A stretch of 64,000 nucleotides of DNA, from assembly GCF_000715075.1 (NCBI RefSeq), contig NC_134101.1, positions 195,444,103-195,508,102 of the forward strand. Direction: 5' to 3'. Under the pieces are notes generated by a model, which saw only the letters and a program-made list of their open reading frames with translations, was not told the DNA's origin and made no database searches. A program made the position numbers and the translations under genes. Origin of the DNA: Nicotiana tabacum. Its lineage: Eukaryota > Streptophyta > Magnoliopsida > Solanales > Solanaceae. Every line of letters begins with the position of its first letter. Positions within the stretch are counted from its first letter, which is position 1. Positions 61,119 through 64,000 of the stretch are shown piece after piece.

Positions 61119-62590
61119 TCTATACTTGAGTTGAGAAATGGTTTGAATTTGGGGGTTCTGAAAGCTTTGTTCCAAATTTTGCTTTTTGGTCACTATTTAA
61201 TTAGTTCTGGGCACTGTTTTATTATTCTCCTTGCTGCTGCTTGGCTACTGATCTCATATTTCTTACTTCCTTTCATTTCCCAGGTATTCTCCATGACTAT
61301 TGAGTGGCCATCAAAGCTTTGAAAATTATTTTGTTATGTATAGAAGATAGAGTGTCCTTTGAAATAATGTAATAAGATTGTTCTCTACTTGAAGTTCATG
61401 TTTTCCCTAGGTTAATACGAGTTATTCAGTCTTGTTTATTTCTCTTCCTTCTTCCTTAAGTGACCTATATAGGTGATGGGAAATGTATAACTAGCTTCAT
61501 ATTGAAATGTTTAGATTTGTGCCAAACGGTGAAGTGAGGTCCTTATTTGTTTCTGTTCAAGAAGTGTTCTACGTGTAATTCTTAAATTGCATATGTTATT
61601 ATATGATTTCTTGCTACTAATGTGTTGTTGAAAAAAATTCATGAAGTTAAAGGCTTTGACATACCATTTAGAGACTCAAGTGAAATGCAATTGGTTCTCT
61701 GCATCTAGTTACTGATAGTGAAAGATAAAAATTTCATTCTATAAATTGGAACTTGTTCTCATTATAGGTATGGAATCTTACTTCTCATGAAGTTGCAAGC
61801 CCCACCTTAATTTTTTATCATGCACTTTTATTTAATAAGAACCTAAACCGCATATTACCTAGTTTAACAGCACACAGTAATGACTCCAACCAATACCAAA
61901 ACCTTCATACACCACATCACGAATATGGTTATCACAAGAAAGGAGCATAATTCCATGCGGTATGAAATAATATATCCTAATGAAAATGAACATGTGTTAT
62001 GATGGAGCACTAATTTTTTAAAAAATAACCACTGAGTAATATCTGAATTTCAGGTTCAACAGTAATATATATTTCATAATTTTATTGGCTAGAAGCAAAA
62101 AAAGATATTGCTTTCTAACATGCTTTAGACAATCATATGGCTATATAGAAGCATATATTGCTTACCTAACTTTGTAGAGTGCATTTCTCTGGTATTTACT
62201 CTCGACTAAATTTTACCAATATCCATTTCTTTTTTATGTGGATGTAGAACTAATAATTCAAATATATAATAAATTATAAAACCATTACTGAACATACATC
62301 AAATAACCAAGATGGCAAATATGCAGAAACAATTTAACAAAAAATGGTCTGAATATTAGGACAATCATTAAGTTCATAACAATTAAACAAAATGTTTTAT
62401 CCTAAAAGCTTTTAGGGGAAAAGTTTAGCTTGTTAAAAATTATGACATAAATATTAACTAAAGCCTGCACTCCAAAATCTGCAATAGTAACTGGCATCTT
62501 GTCAGTTTTCTCAAGAATTCTGCCTTTACTAGAGAACACCCGACTACACCTAGAAATCTTAAAGAAACTGATGGAATCATATATTAGCAA
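61119..62590. other. Unrecognised, probably low-copy DNA
   Basis: No match to the LTR, EPV or array text elsewhere in the window. AT-rich; the 63-codon plus-strand frame at 61131-61322 contains 'tcccag|gta' but no domain I recognise. It could hold remnants of a host gene, an intron or an unknown repeat. Nothing more can be supported. Confidence 0.4.
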
Positions 62591-62591
62591 T

Positions 62592-64000
62592 GTCATGGCC
62601 CCTTACGGCCCAAGCGCAATATCAAGCCACCTCGTGGCATCATCACTAGGCCCTCGGCCTCACATCAATCAAGCCACATCGTGGCGTACATATCTCAGGC
62701 CCTCGGCCTCATAATCAGTATCAAATGTTTCCTCACAACATAGGCCCTCAACCTTACTCAGTCAAAAATCCTCACAAGCCACTCGGGCAGTAGTAAAACA
62801 TGTTTCTCAGTCCAAAATATCATTTAAAAGATCATGTAAGAGTTAAAATAGTGTAAACATAGCTGAGTACGAAAAATAGTGAAATATAACATGACTGAGT
62901 TCAGTAAAAAGTCAAATCAGTGAGGAGATACCAGTAAAAATCCTCGAAGGGTTCAAATAGTTGCCACAAGGCCCAAATATGGCATTCAGCCCAAATCATG
63001 ATAATAGCAAATAGATTTTAGTCAAATACGTGGTAAAATAGTCATTCGGGACGGACTAAGTCACAATTCCCAACAGTGCACGACCCCACGCTCGTCATAC
63101 AACATGTGCGTTACTTCAATATAGCACTAGGATGTGCAATCCGGGGTTTCGAACCTCAGAACATCATTTACAATCATTAGTCACCTTGAACCAGTCAAAT
63201 CTTTAGCTCGCGACGCCTTTACCCCTCGAATCAGCCTCCACTCGTGTCGAATCTATCCAAAAGCAGAACGAGGGTGTCAAAATATGCTAAGGGAATGAAG
63301 CCCATGCGAAAACAATCCATAAATGGCACAAATCCTGAAATTACCAAAACCTGACCCTCGGGACCACGTCTCATAATTTAATAATTTTTACACCAATAGA
63401 TTCCTTATCTCCCCACGAGTTCATGCATATCAAAAGTTCAGAAATCCCACCCCAAATGGTCCACCAAATTCTCAATCAAAGGCCTAAGTTACCAAGCCCT
63501 AGTTTCCCAATTTTCACCCTTAATTTCCATGATTTCTAACTCTAATGCATGAAATAATAGCATAGGAACGAGTTTTAGGTCCAAATTCCTTACCTCAATG
63601 AAGTTCCCTTGAAATCCCCCTTTCAAATCGTCCAAAAGCTCCCAAGGCGAGATAAAAAGGGTGAAATTAGCTCAAAATTCGCGAAGGCCACAATTTATAC
63701 TTTCTGCCCAGTCATTTGCGCATCTGCGGCCAACTTACCGCTTCTGCGGTACCGCATATGTGGTTCTTCTCCCGCTTCTGTGGAAATCACTTAATGTACC
63801 AAACCGCTTCTGTGATCAACATTCTGCAGCTGCGCATTCCCAGGTGCGGTCCATCCACCGCATCTGCGGTCGCTGCCTTTCCAGGCATTCCCGCTTCTGC
63901 GATCCTTTATCCGCATCTGCGACTTCGCAGATGTGGTCCCATTAGTCGCTTCTGTGGTTCATGATCCTCATGCCCTTTTTCACTTCTGCGGCCTATCTCT
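62592..64000 (-). mobile_element. Tekay-type LTR fragment, minus strand, cut by window edge
   Basis: Reverse complement of the LTR region corresponding to about 9850-11300 of the first element. It contains GAG-loop hairpins (complement of GCCAC-GAG-GTGGC near 62626, and GGCC-GAG-GGCC types) at 62594-62800, a donor-like AAG|GTGACT at 63184 and a CCGCATCTGCGG-type island at 63690-64000. The LTR's 3' 0.75 kb is absent at 62592; its 5' part continues beyond the window. Confidence 0.82.
63690..64000 (-). repeat. Palindromic island, CCGCATCTGCGG type
   Basis: Dense alternation of ccgcttctgcgg, ccgcatctgcgg and near versions, continuing to the window end. The three overlapping open frames here are translations of the palindromes. 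Confidence 0.8.

Noticed and set aside
61131..61322. Host exon (63 codons, hydrophobic)
   Set aside because: No domain, no clear splice borders, and short frames of this size are expected by chance.

Overview
This is plant nuclear DNA from a repeat-rich, probably heterochromatic region, most likely Solanaceae. Nicotiana or a relative is my best guess, an inference from the retroelement families, the pararetrovirus relics and a TS-SINE/RTE-type 3' tail. I see no intact host gene, no structural RNA gene and nothing prokaryotic. Almost everything is transposable elements, integrated pararetrovirus fragments and a large tandem array, all in decay.

Layout. 1-1921: minus-strand Ty3/gypsy (Tekay-type chromovirus) LTR, cut by the window edge. 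1922-3761: minus-strand endogenous pararetrovirus (EPV; Caulimoviridae-like) pol fragment. 3762-12046: plus-strand Tekay element with decayed gag, protease, RT-RNase H, integrase, a chromodomain-like tail, a polypurine tract and a 2.9-kb 3' LTR. 12047-12827: minus-strand LTR piece. 12828-13860: AT-rich DNA with a small dispersed repeat. 13860-18900: minus-strand Ty1/copia element, split by a plus-strand RTE-like LINE (about 15130-16526). 18905-23924: Tekay-type LTR, primer site, long non-coding interior and a protease remnant. 23925-26303: minus-strand EPV coat-protein region. 26304-36911: internal tail, LTR, non-coding interior, LTR (a large non-autonomous element). 36912-38129: plus-strand EPV RT and movement-protein relics around an (AAT)n tract. 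38130-44731: second Tekay element with complete 5' LTR, primer site, gag and pol, ending inside integrase. 44732-61118: five and a bit ~3.1-kb tandem units. 61119-62590: unrecognised DNA. 62592-64000: minus-strand LTR fragment.

How the parts relate. The Tekay family dominates: at least seven LTRs or LTR pieces, in several subfamilies, share one architecture. It comprises a start resembling TGTAACGACCCGACCGGTCG, a palindrome-rich GC island about 0.7-1.1 kb in, a conserved GAG|GTRAGT splice-donor-like site, a variable short-repeat or hairpin block, a hairpin whose stem differs between subfamilies but stays paired, and a TGACA end followed by an initiator-Met tRNA primer site. The two Tekay/EPV junctions at 23924 and 3762 are complementary halves of one insertion site, so an EPV probably inserted into a Tekay element before the locus was rearranged. 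The 44.7-61.1 kb array grew from an insertion inside Tekay integrase: each unit carries about 127 bp of integrase sequence, and units 2-5 show a dimeric higher-order pattern.

Limits: boundaries were read by eye and are good to a few bases where a motif defines them, otherwise to tens of bases. Family names rest on motif recognition, not database searches.
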